From assembly GCA_022839785.1 (NCBI GenBank), contig JALHJW010000014.1, positions 1-63,054 on the forward strand: DNA of 63,054 bases, written 5' to 3'. A model generated the notes under the pieces. That model was given only the letters and a program-made list of their open reading frames with translations, had not been told where the DNA came from and ran no database searches. Positions within the stretch are counted from its first letter, which is position 1. Every line of letters begins with the position of its first letter. Shown here one piece after another: positions 16,475-25,279 of the stretch. The position numbers and the translations under genes were made by a program. The stretch is from Desulfovibrio sp. (lineage in GTDB: Bacteria; Desulfobacterota; Desulfovibrionia; Desulfovibrionales; Desulfovibrionaceae).

Positions 16475-17610
16475 GCGCTCTCGCAGATGGACAGGAACTC
16501 GTCCTTTCCGGCCTTGCGCGGATTGGTGAGGTTGCAGGCGTCGCCCACGGCCGCCCCGGCGATCTGCTCCAGCGAGGACTTGTCGGGCAGGATGTCGCGC
16601 AGGCGGACCGGCACCTCCAGCTCGGCGAACAGCTCCTGCAGCCGGGCGATCCCCTCGTCCGCGGCGGTCGCGTCCGGGCAGTCCGGCTCGCCGAGGATGC
16701 ACCGGCCGATGGTGCCCATCTTCTGCGGGCAGGACGGGACGTTGAAGCGCATCACGCTGGGCAGCAGCACGGGATGCACCAGGCCGTGCAGGACGTCGAA
16801 CCTGCCGCCCAGGGAGTGGGCCAGCGCGTGCGCCGCGCCCAGGCCCGCGTTGCTGAAGGACATGCCCGCGGCCGTGCTGGCGATGGAGAGCTGCTCCAGG
16901 GCCTCGATGGAGCCGTCCTCCAGGGCCCGCCGCAGGTTGGGCAGGATCAGGTCCATGGCGAGCAGCGCCTGGTGGGTCGTGAAGGGCGAGGCGAGGCGCG
17001 AGACGTAGGACTCCACCGCGTGGGAGAAGGCGTCGATGGCCGAGGCGATGATCAGCTCCTGGCCCTTGGTGAGCAGGATGAGCGGATCGATGATCGAGAT
17101 GTTGGGCACCAGGGAGCGGCTGATGATGGACATCTTGAGCTGGCGTTCCACGTCGGTGATGATGCAGAACTGCGACATGTCCGAGCCGCTCCCCGCCGTG
17201 GTGGGCAGGAAGACCATGGGCGGCAGGGGCCGCATGACGCGGTTCGCCCCCTCGTAGTCGTTGATGCGCCCCCCGTTCCCCGCCAGGATGGCGATGCCCT
17301 TGGCGGCGTCGATGGGGCTGCCGCCGCCGATGGCGATGATCACGTCCGCCTTGGCCTCCAGGTAGACCTCGAAGCCCTTGCGCACCTGCCAGTCGCGCGG
17401 GTTGGAGCTGACCTCGTTGAAATAGGCCCACTCCAGCCCGCTCGCCTTCATGACGTCCATGACCTGCTCGACCCAGCCGGACTCCTCGACCCCCCTGTCG
17501 CTGATCAGCAAAACGCGTTTCGCGCCCAGCCGCCGGGCGCACGGGGCGACGTGGACGATGCTGCCGCGCCCGAAAATGACCTCTGGAATGGCGAATTTCG
17601 TAACCTGCAT
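16468..17610 (-). CDS. Iron-containing alcohol dehydrogenase, second copy
   Basis: 380 residues of the Fe-ADH (group III) family. The nucleotide motif GGGSPID is at 95-101. Metal ligands are D193, H197 (DAFSHAVE), H261 (in HALAHSLGG) and H275 (HGLVHP), with the same spacing as FucO-type enzymes. It interconverts an alcohol and aldehyde with NAD(P) in the cytoplasm. It differs clearly from the first-gene dehydrogenase at 25948-27120, so another substrate or a sensory role is possible. The ATG (17610-17608) follows GGGAAG and begins 13 nt after the TrfA-like gene. The kinase gene overlaps its end. Confidence 0.88.
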   Translation of the reverse strand: MQVTKFAIPEVIFGRGSIVHVAPCARRLGAKRVLLISDRGVEESGWVEQVMDVMKASGLEWAYFNEVSSNPRDWQVRKGFEVYLEAKADVIIAIGGGSPIDAAKGIAILAGNGGRINDYEGANRVMRPLPPMVFLPTTAGSGSDMSQFCIITDVERQLKMSIISRSLVPNISIIDPLILLTKGQELIIASAIDAFSHAVESYVSRLASPFTTHQALLAMDLILPNLRRALEDGSIEALEQLSIASTAAGMSFSNAGLGAAHALAHSLGGRFDVLHGLVHPVLLPSVMRFNVPSCPQKMGTIGRCILGEPDCPDATAADEGIARLQELFAELEVPVRLRDILPDKSSLEQIAGAAVGDACNLTNPRKAGKDEFLSICESAW

Positions 17611-17623
17611 CTTCCCGGCTGTC

Positions 17624-18472
17624 CTACGCCAAGCGACTGTTTCCCAGACCGGGGCCGCCCTTCTGTCCCCGGACCCAGACCCATCCCTCACGATCTTCAG
17701 TGACGGCAGCACCATACCCCACCAAGGCCAGCGCCGACAACGCCTTCCTGAGCAACGCCCTGAACGGCGCTCCCTCCAGCGCCTGGCAGCCGCACAGCCG
17801 CCGCAGTTCCCCGCTCCTCAGCAGGCAGTCGTCCTGCAGCGTCCAGGCCAGCCCGAACAGCCATTTGGCCAGGGGCCGGGGCCCCAGGCGGAGTCTCGTG
17901 TGGATGAACCCCAGGGGATTGGTCGCCCGCGCGAAGGCCGCGAGCACGTCGGGATTGACCTCGGCGAACCAGACGTCGCGGCCGAGGTCGAAACCGACGG
18001 AGACGAGCAGGTTGGCGTAGGCGTTCATCTCCTCGTCGCACAGGGCGACACGCGAGAGTTCGACGCGCAGGAGGCTCGCCGCCAGGCGCTCCCGGGTCGC
18101 GGGGGTGTCGCGGCGGCCCAGGCGGCGCAGGAAGTCGTCCACCGCGAAGCGCACGCTGCCCCTGCCGGGCCGCTGCTGCTCCAGGGAGTGCTCCACGCAG
18201 CCCAAAAAGACGTCCAGGTCGTCCTGGTCGAGACGCTCGCCCGAGAAGACCAGCCTCGCGCCGCCCTTGAGCACGGGCAGGGCGGCGCATCCCGTCGCCC
18301 TGCGGCGGCGCAGGCGGGAGGCGGCGAACAGCGCGGAGGCGAGATAGGCCGCCGGGTAGAGGAACATGCCGCCGCCCGCGGCGCGGCGGCCCTCCGGCGC
18401 GGCCACGGGCGGGACGGCGCGCTGAAATCCCTGGAATCCCATGACGTCGGGAAGCGGGTAGTCGAACAACAC
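17624..18472 (-). CDS. TrfA-family (plasmid replication initiator fold) protein in the ethanol cluster
   Basis: About 282 residues. The order of motifs matches the TrfA initiator family of broad-host-range plasmids: an LASALFAASR block, LVFSGERLDQDDLDVFLG, FAVDDFLRRLGR, VWFAEVNPDVLAAF, RPLAKWLFGLAW, SGELRRLCGC and a final FRALLRKALSALALVGY. TrfA uses two winged helices to bind iterons and DnaA/DnaB. No iterons are seen here, so a repurposed DNA-binding role is inferred. A perfect AAGGAGGT (18483-18476) sets the start at GTG 18472 or, with better spacing, TTG 18469, which excludes the Arg/Pro-rich upstream extension. It is followed 13 nt later by the second Fe-ADH. Confidence 0.78.
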   Translation of the reverse strand: MLFDYPLPDVMGFQGFQRAVPPVAAPEGRRAAGGGMFLYPAAYLASALFAASRLRRRRATGCAALPVLKGGARLVFSGERLDQDDLDVFLGCVEHSLEQQRPGRGSVRFAVDDFLRRLGRRDTPATRERLAASLLRVELSRVALCDEEMNAYANLLVSVGFDLGRDVWFAEVNPDVLAAFARATNPLGFIHTRLRLGPRPLAKWLFGLAWTLQDDCLLRSGELRRLCGCQALEGAPFRALLRKALSALALVGYGAAVTEDREGWVWVRGQKGGPGLGNSRLA

Positions 18473-18603
18473 GGGACCTCCTTCGGGCGCGCGGTTCTCG
18501 TTCCGGCCGGTCTCCCCGCGCGCCGGGCGCTCCTCCCGGGACCGGGCGTCCCGGCCCGGCGGGCGCGCGGCGGGAGGGGACGACCGTTTGCGCATCCGCG
18601 CCC

Positions 18604-19083
18604 TCACGTCCGCTGCAGCATCTCTCCGAGCTGTCTGAGGTGCAGCCGTTCCTCCTCGATGCAGCGCTGCACGTGGCGGCGCTGCTCCGGGGGCACCAGG
18701 GAGATCATCTCCATGAAGAACAGCAGGGAGTCCTTCTCGAAGTTCATGGCCAGGCGCAACGCCGCGGCCAGGTCGCCGCCCCGGTCGTGCGGGACCTCCG
18801 CCAGCCCGGACGTGAACAGGGTGTGCGAGTCGAGCAGCGCCCGCAGGTAGTCGGCATACTCCTCCTGGGTGCTCCAGGCGGGGAGGTCCACCGGGCCGAC
18901 CTGCTCCGCCAGCCCCCGGAAGATGGTCTCGTGCCGGGCCTCCTCGGCGGCGAAATACTCGAAGAAACGCTTCGCCTCGTCGTTCTGCGCGGCCCGCGCC
19001 AGACGACGGTAGAACTCCTGTCCGCGCGTCTCGATTTCCACGGCGGCGGCGATGACGTCGGCGGCCTTGAAGAATTCGGCCAT
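18604..19083 (-). CDS. Ferritin-like diiron (rubrerythrin-related) protein
   Basis: 159 residues in a four-helix ferritin-like pattern. Diiron ligands are visible as E18 (EIETRGQEFYRRL), E48 and H51 (AAEEARHETIF), a second-half glutamate (NFEKDSLLFF) and EEERLHLRQL. There is no C-terminal rubredoxin domain. It could store iron or reduce peroxide in the cytoplasm. The ATG (19083-19081) lies 17 nt after flxA, so it is cotranscribed with the flavin/Hdr genes. A link to protecting Fe-S clusters or the iron dehydrogenases is inference. Downstream is a 131-nt GC-rich gap before the TrfA-like gene. Confidence 0.8.
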   Translation of the reverse strand: MAEFFKAADVIAAAVEIETRGQEFYRRLARAAQNDEAKRFFEYFAAEEARHETIFRGLAEQVGPVDLPAWSTQEEYADYLRALLDSHTLFTSGLAEVPHDRGGDLAAALRLAMNFEKDSLLFFMEMISLVPPEQRRHVQRCIEEERLHLRQLGEMLQRT

Positions 19084-19100
19084 ACGGCCCTCCCGCAGGG

Positions 19101-19934
19101 TTAGAGTTCGTTGGGCAGTTCGCGCAGCTCGGCGTAGCTGAACACCGGGCCGTCCACGCAGACGTACTTCGTGCCGATGTTGCAGCGGCCGCAGAGCCCC
19201 ACGCCGCACTTCATGCGCTTCTCCAGGGTGGTGTAGATCTGCTCGTCCGCGAAGCCGAGCTTCTTCAGCGCCTGGAGGGTGAACTTGATCATGATGGGCG
19301 GGCCGCAGGTCACGGCCACGGCGTTGTCCGCGGAGGGGGCCATCTCCAGCAGCACGTTGGGGATGAGGCCGACGCGGTGCTCCCACCCCTCGGCCTCGCG
19401 GTCGATGGTCAGCACCGTGGTCATGTCCCCGCGCGAACTCCATTCGGGCAGATCGGTCTTGAAGGCCATGTCCTCGGGGCTGCGCGCGCCGTACAGCAGG
19501 CTGATCCGGCCGTAGTCGGCCCGGTTGTCGAGCATGAACAGGAGCAGGGTGCGCAGCGGGGCCATGCCGATGCCGCCGCCGATGAAGACGATGTCCTTGC
19601 CCCGCATGGACTCGTAGGGGAAGTGGTTGCCCAGGGGGGCGCGCACGCCCACCTTGTCCCCGGCCGCGAGGCCGTGCAGGCGGGTGGTGACCTCGCCCGC
19701 GCGCATCACGCTGAACTGCAGGTGGTCCATGCGCGTGGGCGAGGAGTTGATGACGAAGGTGGACTCGCCCACGCCGAAGACCGAGAGCTGGCCGACCTGG
19801 CCGGGCTGGAAGGAGAAGGCCTGCATGCGCCCGGGATCGTCCAGCCGCACCCGGAAGGTCTTGATGGTCGGCGTCTCCTGGACCGTCTCCAGGATGGTCG
19901 CCATCTCCGGCAGGTAGGGGTTGAGCTCAATCAT
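19101..19934 (-). CDS. flxA: FlxA, NADH-oxidising flavin/[2Fe-2S] subunit
   Basis: 277 residues, ferredoxin-reductase/PyrK type. An FAD barrel comes first (about 10-100; FQPGQVGQLSVFG, then FVINSSPTRMD). A Rossmann NAD domain follows (about 105-230; IVFIGGGIGMAPLRTL, AVTCGPPIM). A C-terminal [2Fe-2S] site has cysteines in KCGVGLCGRCNIG and YVCVDGP. It is the NADH entry point that feeds electrons to FlxBCD and HdrABC, by homology to the complex characterised in Desulfovibrio vulgaris. Start ATG 19934 overlaps flxB by 8 nt and has GAGGAGA upstream. Confidence 0.92.
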   Translation of the reverse strand: MIELNPYLPEMATILETVQETPTIKTFRVRLDDPGRMQAFSFQPGQVGQLSVFGVGESTFVINSSPTRMDHLQFSVMRAGEVTTRLHGLAAGDKVGVRAPLGNHFPYESMRGKDIVFIGGGIGMAPLRTLLLFMLDNRADYGRISLLYGARSPEDMAFKTDLPEWSSRGDMTTVLTIDREAEGWEHRVGLIPNVLLEMAPSADNAVAVTCGPPIMIKFTLQALKKLGFADEQIYTTLEKRMKCGVGLCGRCNIGTKYVCVDGPVFSYAELRELPNEL

Positions 19935-21000
19935 GTGCGGTCTCCTCGCGGGCGCGGGCGGCCCGGACAATGGCGGCGAGCACGATCTCCCGGATGTCCA
20001 CGCTCACGGGGCAGCCGCGCACGCAGCGGCCGCAGCCGCAGCAGGCCACGGCCCCCTCGTGCAGCGCCGGGTAGTAGCTGAACTTGTGGCCCACGCGGTT
20101 CCTCAGGCGGTGCGCCTTGGTGGGCCGGGGATTGTGGCCGCTGGCCTCCAGGGTGAACTGGAACGACATGCAGTTGTCCCAGGTGCGCAGACGCCGTCCG
20201 GCAAGGCCGTCGCCCTCGTCGGTGATGTTGAAGCAGTAGCAGGTGGGGCAGAGATAGGTGCAGGCGCCGCAACTGACGCACTTGGCCGAGACCTCGTCCC
20301 AGAATCCCATGTCGTCGAAGACGGCCGTCAGGCCGTCCCTGGCCCCCGAGATGTCCGGAGCCGGGGGCAGGGCCGCGCGCACGGCGGCCAGGACCTTTTC
20401 GGCCTCGGCCGTCCTGTCGCCCGCGGGTTCAAGCAGCGGGCTCCCCAGCAGCTCGTCGCCGCGCCCGCTCACGGCCAGGACCACGAAGCCTCCCGTCACC
20501 GGGGTGAGCAGGAGGTCCGACCCCGAGGCGTCGTCCGGGCCGGAGCCGACCCAGTGGCAGAAGCAGGAGTTGCCCGGCGCGGTGCAGGCCACGGTGACGA
20601 AGAGGGTCGCGTCGCGCCGCGCGGCGTAGTAGGGATCGGTGGTCTTGGGCGAACGATAGACCCGGTCGTAGGCCAGGAAACCGCGCGTCCCGCAGGGTCT
20701 GGCCCCGAAGACGACGGTTTTGGGCGCGGGCTGGGAGGCGGACAGCTCCACGTCCACGCGGCCCGGGTCCTCGGGATCCTTGACGCGCCTGAAGCGCAGC
20801 AGCTCCTCCGTGGCCGGGAAGACCGCCTGCTTGGGCGGCATGGTGGCGTCGCGGTCCAGGACGATCTCGCCGCCCTCGGCGTAGGGCGCGAAGACCACGG
20901 CGTCGCCCCGCGCCTGCGGAGCCAGCACCAGGTGCCGGACGGACAGTTCCTTCAGCCATTCCCCGAGTTTCGGGGCAGGCAGATACGCGGCGGCGCTCAT
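19927..21000 (-). CDS. flxB: FlxB, two-[4Fe-4S] electron-transfer subunit
   Basis: 357 residues, similar to the beta (iron-sulfur) subunit of sulfhydrogenase-type enzymes. An N-terminal domain carries VVFGARPCGTRGFLAYDRV and a CTAPGNSCFCHW motif. The C-terminal ferredoxin-like region has CVSCGACTYLCPTCYC and CCGCGRCVRGCPV. It carries electrons from FlxA toward FlxC/FlxD. The ATG (21000-20998) shares one base with the flxC stop (TGATG), and the 3' end overlaps flxA. This tight overlap supports a stoichiometric complex. Confidence 0.9.
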   Translation of the reverse strand: MSAAAYLPAPKLGEWLKELSVRHLVLAPQARGDAVVFAPYAEGGEIVLDRDATMPPKQAVFPATEELLRFRRVKDPEDPGRVDVELSASQPAPKTVVFGARPCGTRGFLAYDRVYRSPKTTDPYYAARRDATLFVTVACTAPGNSCFCHWVGSGPDDASGSDLLLTPVTGGFVVLAVSGRGDELLGSPLLEPAGDRTAEAEKVLAAVRAALPPAPDISGARDGLTAVFDDMGFWDEVSAKCVSCGACTYLCPTCYCFNITDEGDGLAGRRLRTWDNCMSFQFTLEASGHNPRPTKAHRLRNRVGHKFSYYPALHEGAVACCGCGRCVRGCPVSVDIREIVLAAIVRAARAREETAHD

Positions 21001-21959
21001 CACCACTTCCGCTCCTTGATGTTGGCCTCCTCCACCTGGAAGGTGAAGAGCGGCGGCACGGCCTGGGAGTCCAGCCCTGCCTGGTAGTCGAACAGCTCGC
21101 GGACCACGCGGTTCATCTTCCGGCGCAGCGCCAGGATGGGGATGTCCACGGGGCAGGCCCGCTGGCACTCGCCGCATTCGACGCAGCGCCCGGCCAGATG
21201 CATGGTGTGGATCAACTGGAACATGAGCTTCTCGCGCGGCGAGTCCTCCTGGCTGAGCCAGTGGGGGTCGCGGCTCTGCGCGATGCAGTGGTCGCGGCAG
21301 ACGCACATGGGACAGGCGTTGCGGCAGGCGTAGCAGCGGATGCAGCGCGACATTTCCGCGGCCCAGCGGGCCATGAGGTCGGCCGGGGCCATGGCCTCCA
21401 GGGCGGCCAGCTCCTCGTCGCCCAGGTCCGGCCCCGTGGCCGGCGGCAGGGGATCGCCGGGGAGGTGGTCGGCCTCCAGGGCGTTGGGGAACTGACAGGA
21501 CAGGCACTTGTCCGCCAGGGCGTCCCGGCGCGCCACGCGCACCTCGCCCCTGGGCGTGGCCAGGGTGAAGCCCGCCTCGTCCCACGCCACGGCGGAAACG
21601 CGGTCGAGGTCGCCCGCGGCGCGTCCGAGCTTGGTCAGGTCGGCCACTCCGGAGCACGGCAGGCCGAAGAGGACCAGGTTCTCCCGCTCCACGAGCTTTT
21701 CCTGCAGCAGTTCGATCACGCCCCGGCTGTCGCAGCCCTTGAGCACAATCCCGACCTTCTTGCCCCTGAAGGACGGAAGATAGGTGCTGAGGTTATGCAC
21801 GCACAAGGGGCTCCAGACCAGCTTCTCGACGTCCTCGGGGGCGCGCATGAAAAACGGCGTGGCGTGCAGCGGATCGAAGCCCTGCCGCCAGCCGATGACG
21901 CAGTCGAGCCCGGGCAGCGCCTCCCGGATCTTTTCCTTCAAGGTCTCAAACGGCGACAC
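21000..21959 (-). CDS. flxC: FlxC, iron-sulfur subunit
   Basis: 319 residues. The N-terminal half resembles the coenzyme F420 hydrogenase/dehydrogenase beta type (IVLKGCDSRGVIELLQ, FGLPCSGVADL). The C-terminal half is ferredoxin-like with CIRCYACRNACPMC and CVECGECQRACPV, enough cysteines for two [4Fe-4S] clusters. It is expected to relay electrons within the Flx module. The ATG (21959) lies within flxD (14-nt overlap), and its stop overlaps flxB. No membrane segment is present, consistent with a soluble cytoplasmic complex. Confidence 0.88.
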   Translation of the reverse strand: MSPFETLKEKIREALPGLDCVIGWRQGFDPLHATPFFMRAPEDVEKLVWSPLCVHNLSTYLPSFRGKKVGIVLKGCDSRGVIELLQEKLVERENLVLFGLPCSGVADLTKLGRAAGDLDRVSAVAWDEAGFTLATPRGEVRVARRDALADKCLSCQFPNALEADHLPGDPLPPATGPDLGDEELAALEAMAPADLMARWAAEMSRCIRCYACRNACPMCVCRDHCIAQSRDPHWLSQEDSPREKLMFQLIHTMHLAGRCVECGECQRACPVDIPILALRRKMNRVVRELFDYQAGLDSQAVPPLFTFQVEEANIKERKW

Positions 21960-22422
21960 GGGGACCTCCCTTCTCGTCGGGAATTTCGCGGCAGGCTCCG
22001 AACACGGCGCTGGCGGGCGACGGCCCCAGGGCGTGAACCTGTTCGGTGAAGCCCTGCACCACCTGCTGCCAGCGCTGGCCCTCGGAGGCCGAGACCCAGG
22101 TGTACTCGAAACGGCCGGGCTCCACGCCGATGATGGGCAGGAAGCGCTTCAGGGCCTCCAGTCTCCGCCGGGCGTAGAAGTTGCCCTGGCCGTAGTGGCA
22201 ATCCCTGGGGTGGCAGCCCGAGACCAGCACGCCGTCCGCGCCGTAGAGCAGGGTCTTGACGATGAAGAGCGGGTCGATGCGGCCCGAGCAGGGGACGCGG
22301 ATGATGCGCAGGTCCGTGGGCTGGCTGAAGCGTCCCACGCCCGCGGTGTCCGCTCCGCCGTAGGAGCACCAGTTGCACAAAAAGCCGACGATGCGCAGCT
22401 CCTTGCCGGCTAAGATTGGCAT
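21946..22422 (-). CDS. flxD: FlxD, MvhD-like electron-transfer subunit
   Basis: 158 residues, MvhD family. The [2Fe-2S]-type cysteines occur as FLCNWCSYGGAD, VPCSGRIDP and SGCHPRDCHY. In methanogens MvhD links a hydrogenase to HdrA. Here it should connect FlxABC to HdrA. The ATG (22422-22420) overlaps the hdrA stop by 13 nt, and the gene's end overlaps flxC by 14 nt. Its position between the hdr and flx blocks mirrors its bridging role. Confidence 0.9.
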   Translation of the reverse strand: MPILAGKELRIVGFLCNWCSYGGADTAGVGRFSQPTDLRIIRVPCSGRIDPLFIVKTLLYGADGVLVSGCHPRDCHYGQGNFYARRRLEALKRFLPIIGVEPGRFEYTWVSASEGQRWQQVVQGFTEQVHALGPSPASAVFGACREIPDEKGGPRVAV

Positions 22423-24368
22423 AAGGCGTTCACCTCCGCGAGAATCTGGTTGTCCGTGAAGTGTTCGAGCTGCACCGCGCCCTGCGGGCAGGTCACGGCG
22501 CAAATGCCGCAGCCCTGGCAGACGGTCTCGATGACCTCGGCCTTGGGCTCGCCGCGCACGTCGATCATTTTGACGGCGCCGAAGGGACAGGTCAGGGCGC
22601 ACTTGCCGCAGCCCACGCAGCGCCTCTGGTTGACCTGGGATATCTGGGGATCGCTCTCCAGCTTCTGCCTGGAAAAGAGCCCCAGGACCTTGCTCGCCGC
22701 CGCGCTGCCCTGCCCCACCGAGGACGGGATGTCCTTGGGGCCCTGGCAGGCTCCGGCCAGGTAGACGCCCGCGGTGTTGGTCTCCACGGGCCTGAGCTTG
22801 GGATGGCTCTCCATGAAGAAGCCGTATTTGTCGTAGGAGATGCGCAGCTTTTCGGCCAGCGCGGGCGAGCCCGCGGCCGCCTCCGCGCCCACGGCCAGGA
22901 CCACGAGGTCGGCCTCGATCTCCACCTGCTCGCCCATGAGGGTGTCCGCGCCGCGCACCAGCAGCCTGTCCCCCTTCGGGTAGATCATGGCGACGCGGCC
23001 GCGCACGTAGCGCGCGCCGTACTCCTCCATGGCCCGGCGGGTGAACTCGTCGTAGAGCTTTCCCGGCGCGCGGATGTCCATGTAGAAGACGTAGGACTGC
23101 GACTCCGGGATGTGGTCCTTGGTCAGGATGGCCTGCTTGGCCGTGTACATGCAGCAGAAGCCGCTGCAGTAGGGCCGGTCCACGGACGTGTCGCGCGAGC
23201 CCACGCACTGCACGAAGACCACGGTCCTGGGCTCGCGCCCGTCCGAGGGGCGCTTGACGTGCCCGCCCGTGGGGCCGGAGGCCGAGAGCAGCCGCTCGTA
23301 CTGCAGCGAGGTGATGACGTCCGGGTAGCGCCCGCCGCCGTATTCGCCGTACTTCGTGTGGTCGAAGAGGTCGAAGCCCGTGGCCGTCACGATGGCGCCC
23401 ACCTTCTCGGTGATCACCTCGTCCTCCATCTCGTACCGGATGGCCCCCGAGGGGCAGACCTTGGCGCAGACGCCGCACTTGCCCTTGAGGAACTGGCGGC
23501 AGAAGCGCGCGTCGATGAGCGCCTTCTTGGGGATGGCCTGGGGGAACGGGATGTTGATGGCCGTGGTCAGCCCCACGCCCTCGTTGAAGGCGTCGTGCGA
23601 CTTCCTGCTCGGACACTTCTCCATGCACAGGCCGCAGCCGGTGCACAGGCTCCAGTCGACAAAGGTCGCCTTCTTGCGGATCTTGACCTCGAAGTTGCCC
23701 ACGTAGCCGCCGATCTCCTCGACCTCGGCGTAGGCGTGCAGGGCGATCCTCTCGTGCTGCGCCACGTCCACCATCTTGGGGCCGAGGATGCAGCTCGAAC
23801 AGTCCACGGTGGGAAAGGTCTTGTCGAGCTTGGCCATCTTGCCGCCGATGGAGGAGGTCTTCTCCACCAGCACCACGTCCAGGCCGCCGTCGGCGCAGTC
23901 CAGGGCGGCCTGGATGCCCGCCACGCCGCCGCCGATGACCAGGACGCGGCGCGTGATGTCGAAGCTCTTGGGGAAGAGCGCCCGGTTGCGGCGCAGCTTC
24001 TCCACGGCCAGGCGCACGAGTTCGGCCGCCTTGTTGGTGTTGGCCTCGCGGTCCTTGCCGATCCAGGAGACGTGCTCGCGGATGTTGGCCATCTCCAGCA
24101 TGTAGCGGTTCAGGCCCGCGCGCTCCACGGCGCGCCGGAAGGTGGTCTCGTGCATGCGCGGCGAACAGGAGGCCACGACCACGCCGTCCAGGCCCTTCTC
24201 GCGCACGGCCTGGATGATCCCGTCCTGCCCCGGCTCGGAGCAGGAGTACATGACGTCCGTGGCGTAGGCCACGTCCGGGAAGGCCCTGGCCGTTCCGGCC
24301 ACGGAGGCGGTGTCCACGGTCGCTTCTATGTTGCTGCCGCAGTGGCAGACGAAAACGCCGATCTTCAT
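22410..24368 (-). CDS. hdrA: HdrA, FAD and multi-[4Fe-4S] heterodisulfide reductase subunit
   Basis: 652 residues. FAD-binding motif VLVIGGGVAGIQAAL is near 140-155. Four ferredoxin-type sites are CTGCGLCMEKCP, CGVCAKVCP, CVGCGKCALTCP and CQGCGICAVTCP. Near the N-terminus is FVCHCGSN, and the HdrA signature CSSCILGPKM follows the FAD motif. HdrA is the flavin that would bifurcate or split electrons between a low-potential acceptor and HdrBC. Its ATG (24368-24366) overlaps hdrB by 4 nt. The bifurcation role is established for methanogen homologues and proposed for Desulfovibrio. Confidence 0.93.
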   Translation of the reverse strand: MKIGVFVCHCGSNIEATVDTASVAGTARAFPDVAYATDVMYSCSEPGQDGIIQAVREKGLDGVVVASCSPRMHETTFRRAVERAGLNRYMLEMANIREHVSWIGKDREANTNKAAELVRLAVEKLRRNRALFPKSFDITRRVLVIGGGVAGIQAALDCADGGLDVVLVEKTSSIGGKMAKLDKTFPTVDCSSCILGPKMVDVAQHERIALHAYAEVEEIGGYVGNFEVKIRKKATFVDWSLCTGCGLCMEKCPSRKSHDAFNEGVGLTTAINIPFPQAIPKKALIDARFCRQFLKGKCGVCAKVCPSGAIRYEMEDEVITEKVGAIVTATGFDLFDHTKYGEYGGGRYPDVITSLQYERLLSASGPTGGHVKRPSDGREPRTVVFVQCVGSRDTSVDRPYCSGFCCMYTAKQAILTKDHIPESQSYVFYMDIRAPGKLYDEFTRRAMEEYGARYVRGRVAMIYPKGDRLLVRGADTLMGEQVEIEADLVVLAVGAEAAAGSPALAEKLRISYDKYGFFMESHPKLRPVETNTAGVYLAGACQGPKDIPSSVGQGSAAASKVLGLFSRQKLESDPQISQVNQRRCVGCGKCALTCPFGAVKMIDVRGEPKAEVIETVCQGCGICAVTCPQGAVQLEHFTDNQILAEVNALCQS

Positions 24369-25279
24369 GCCTTGCTCCCCTTCGCCGTCTCGGCCGCGGC
24401 CCGCTCGGCCGCGGCCCGCAGGGCCCCGCGCGGGCTGACGCAGACCTTGTCCAGGCCCAGCCTCTCCTCGGGAACCCCCAGGGCCAGCCCCATGAGCTGC
24501 GTGAAATAGAGCACCGGCATGTGGTGGCTGGTCCCGCCCGCGCTGTTGATCTGCCCCTGCCGGAGATCCAGGTTCATCTGGCACAGGGGGCAGGCCGTCG
24601 CCACCATCTCGGCCCCGACGTCCTCGGCCGCGGCGAGGAGCCTGCCCGAGAGCCGGGCCACGATGTCCCGCCGGGCCACGCCGTAGGAGGCCCCGCAGCA
24701 CTCCACCTTCAGCGGGAAGGGACGCACGTCCGCGCCAAGCGCGGCGAGGATGCCGTCCATGGCCATGGGGTTCTCGTGGTCGTCGAACCGCATGACCTCG
24801 GGCGGCCGGTTCATGATGCAGCCGTAGTAGGCCGCCACGCGAAGCCCGGCAAGCGGCTTCACCACCTTCCTCGCCAGGGCGTCGAGGCCGACGTCCTCGG
24901 CCAGGATCTGCAGCACGGACTTGGCGGTCACGGTGTTCCGGCAGGGCGTGTCGAGCAGGGCGTTGGTCCGCTCGCGAAACGCGTTGTCGGCCATGCGGTG
25001 GCTGGCGGTGCGCAGATTGGTCAGACAGCTCGGGCAGGGGGTCACGGCCGTGTCCCGCCCCATGGCCTCCACCTTGGCGAGATTGCGCGCGGCGAGCGCG
25101 GCGCTGAGCACGTGGTCCACGGTGTGGGCCGGGCTCGACCCGCAGCAGCTCCAGTCCGGGATGTCGGCCAGCCCGATGCCCAGGGCGTCGCACACGGCGC
25201 GCGTGGACTGGTCGTACTCCCTGGAGGTGCCCAGCCCCGAGCATCCGGGATAGTAGGCGTAGGTCAGGGCCTGGCTCAT
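24365..25279 (-). CDS. hdrB: HdrB, catalytic CCG-domain subunit
   Basis: 304 residues with two CCG domains. The first has CCGSSPAHTVDH and CPSC (about 44-85). The second has YYGCIMNRP, ECCGASYG and ACPLCQMNL (about 150-235). Such cysteine sets hold the non-cubane [4Fe-4S] clusters at which the disulfide is reduced. The natural disulfide in sulfate reducers is not settled (DsrC has been proposed). The ATG (25279-25277) overlaps the hdrC stop (ATGA). A C-terminal Ala-rich tail of about 30 residues looks like an appendage. Confidence 0.92.
   Translation of the reverse strand: MSQALTYAYYPGCSGLGTSREYDQSTRAVCDALGIGLADIPDWSCCGSSPAHTVDHVLSAALAARNLAKVEAMGRDTAVTPCPSCLTNLRTASHRMADNAFRERTNALLDTPCRNTVTAKSVLQILAEDVGLDALARKVVKPLAGLRVAAYYGCIMNRPPEVMRFDDHENPMAMDGILAALGADVRPFPLKVECCGASYGVARRDIVARLSGRLLAAAEDVGAEMVATACPLCQMNLDLRQGQINSAGGTSHHMPVLYFTQLMGLALGVPEERLGLDKVCVSPRGALRAAAERAAAETAKGSKA

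Noticed and set aside
17624..18607. TrfA-like gene as evidence for an integrated plasmid replicon
   Set aside because: No iterons, partition, mobilisation or integrase genes are visible, no attachment repeats flank it, and the neighbours form a functional metabolic cluster.
18473..18607. N-terminal extension of the TrfA-like protein to ATG 18607
   Set aside because: The extra 45 residues are Arg/Pro/Glu-rich without hydrophobic pattern, and a perfect AAGGAGGT lies just before GTG 18472 / TTG 18469.
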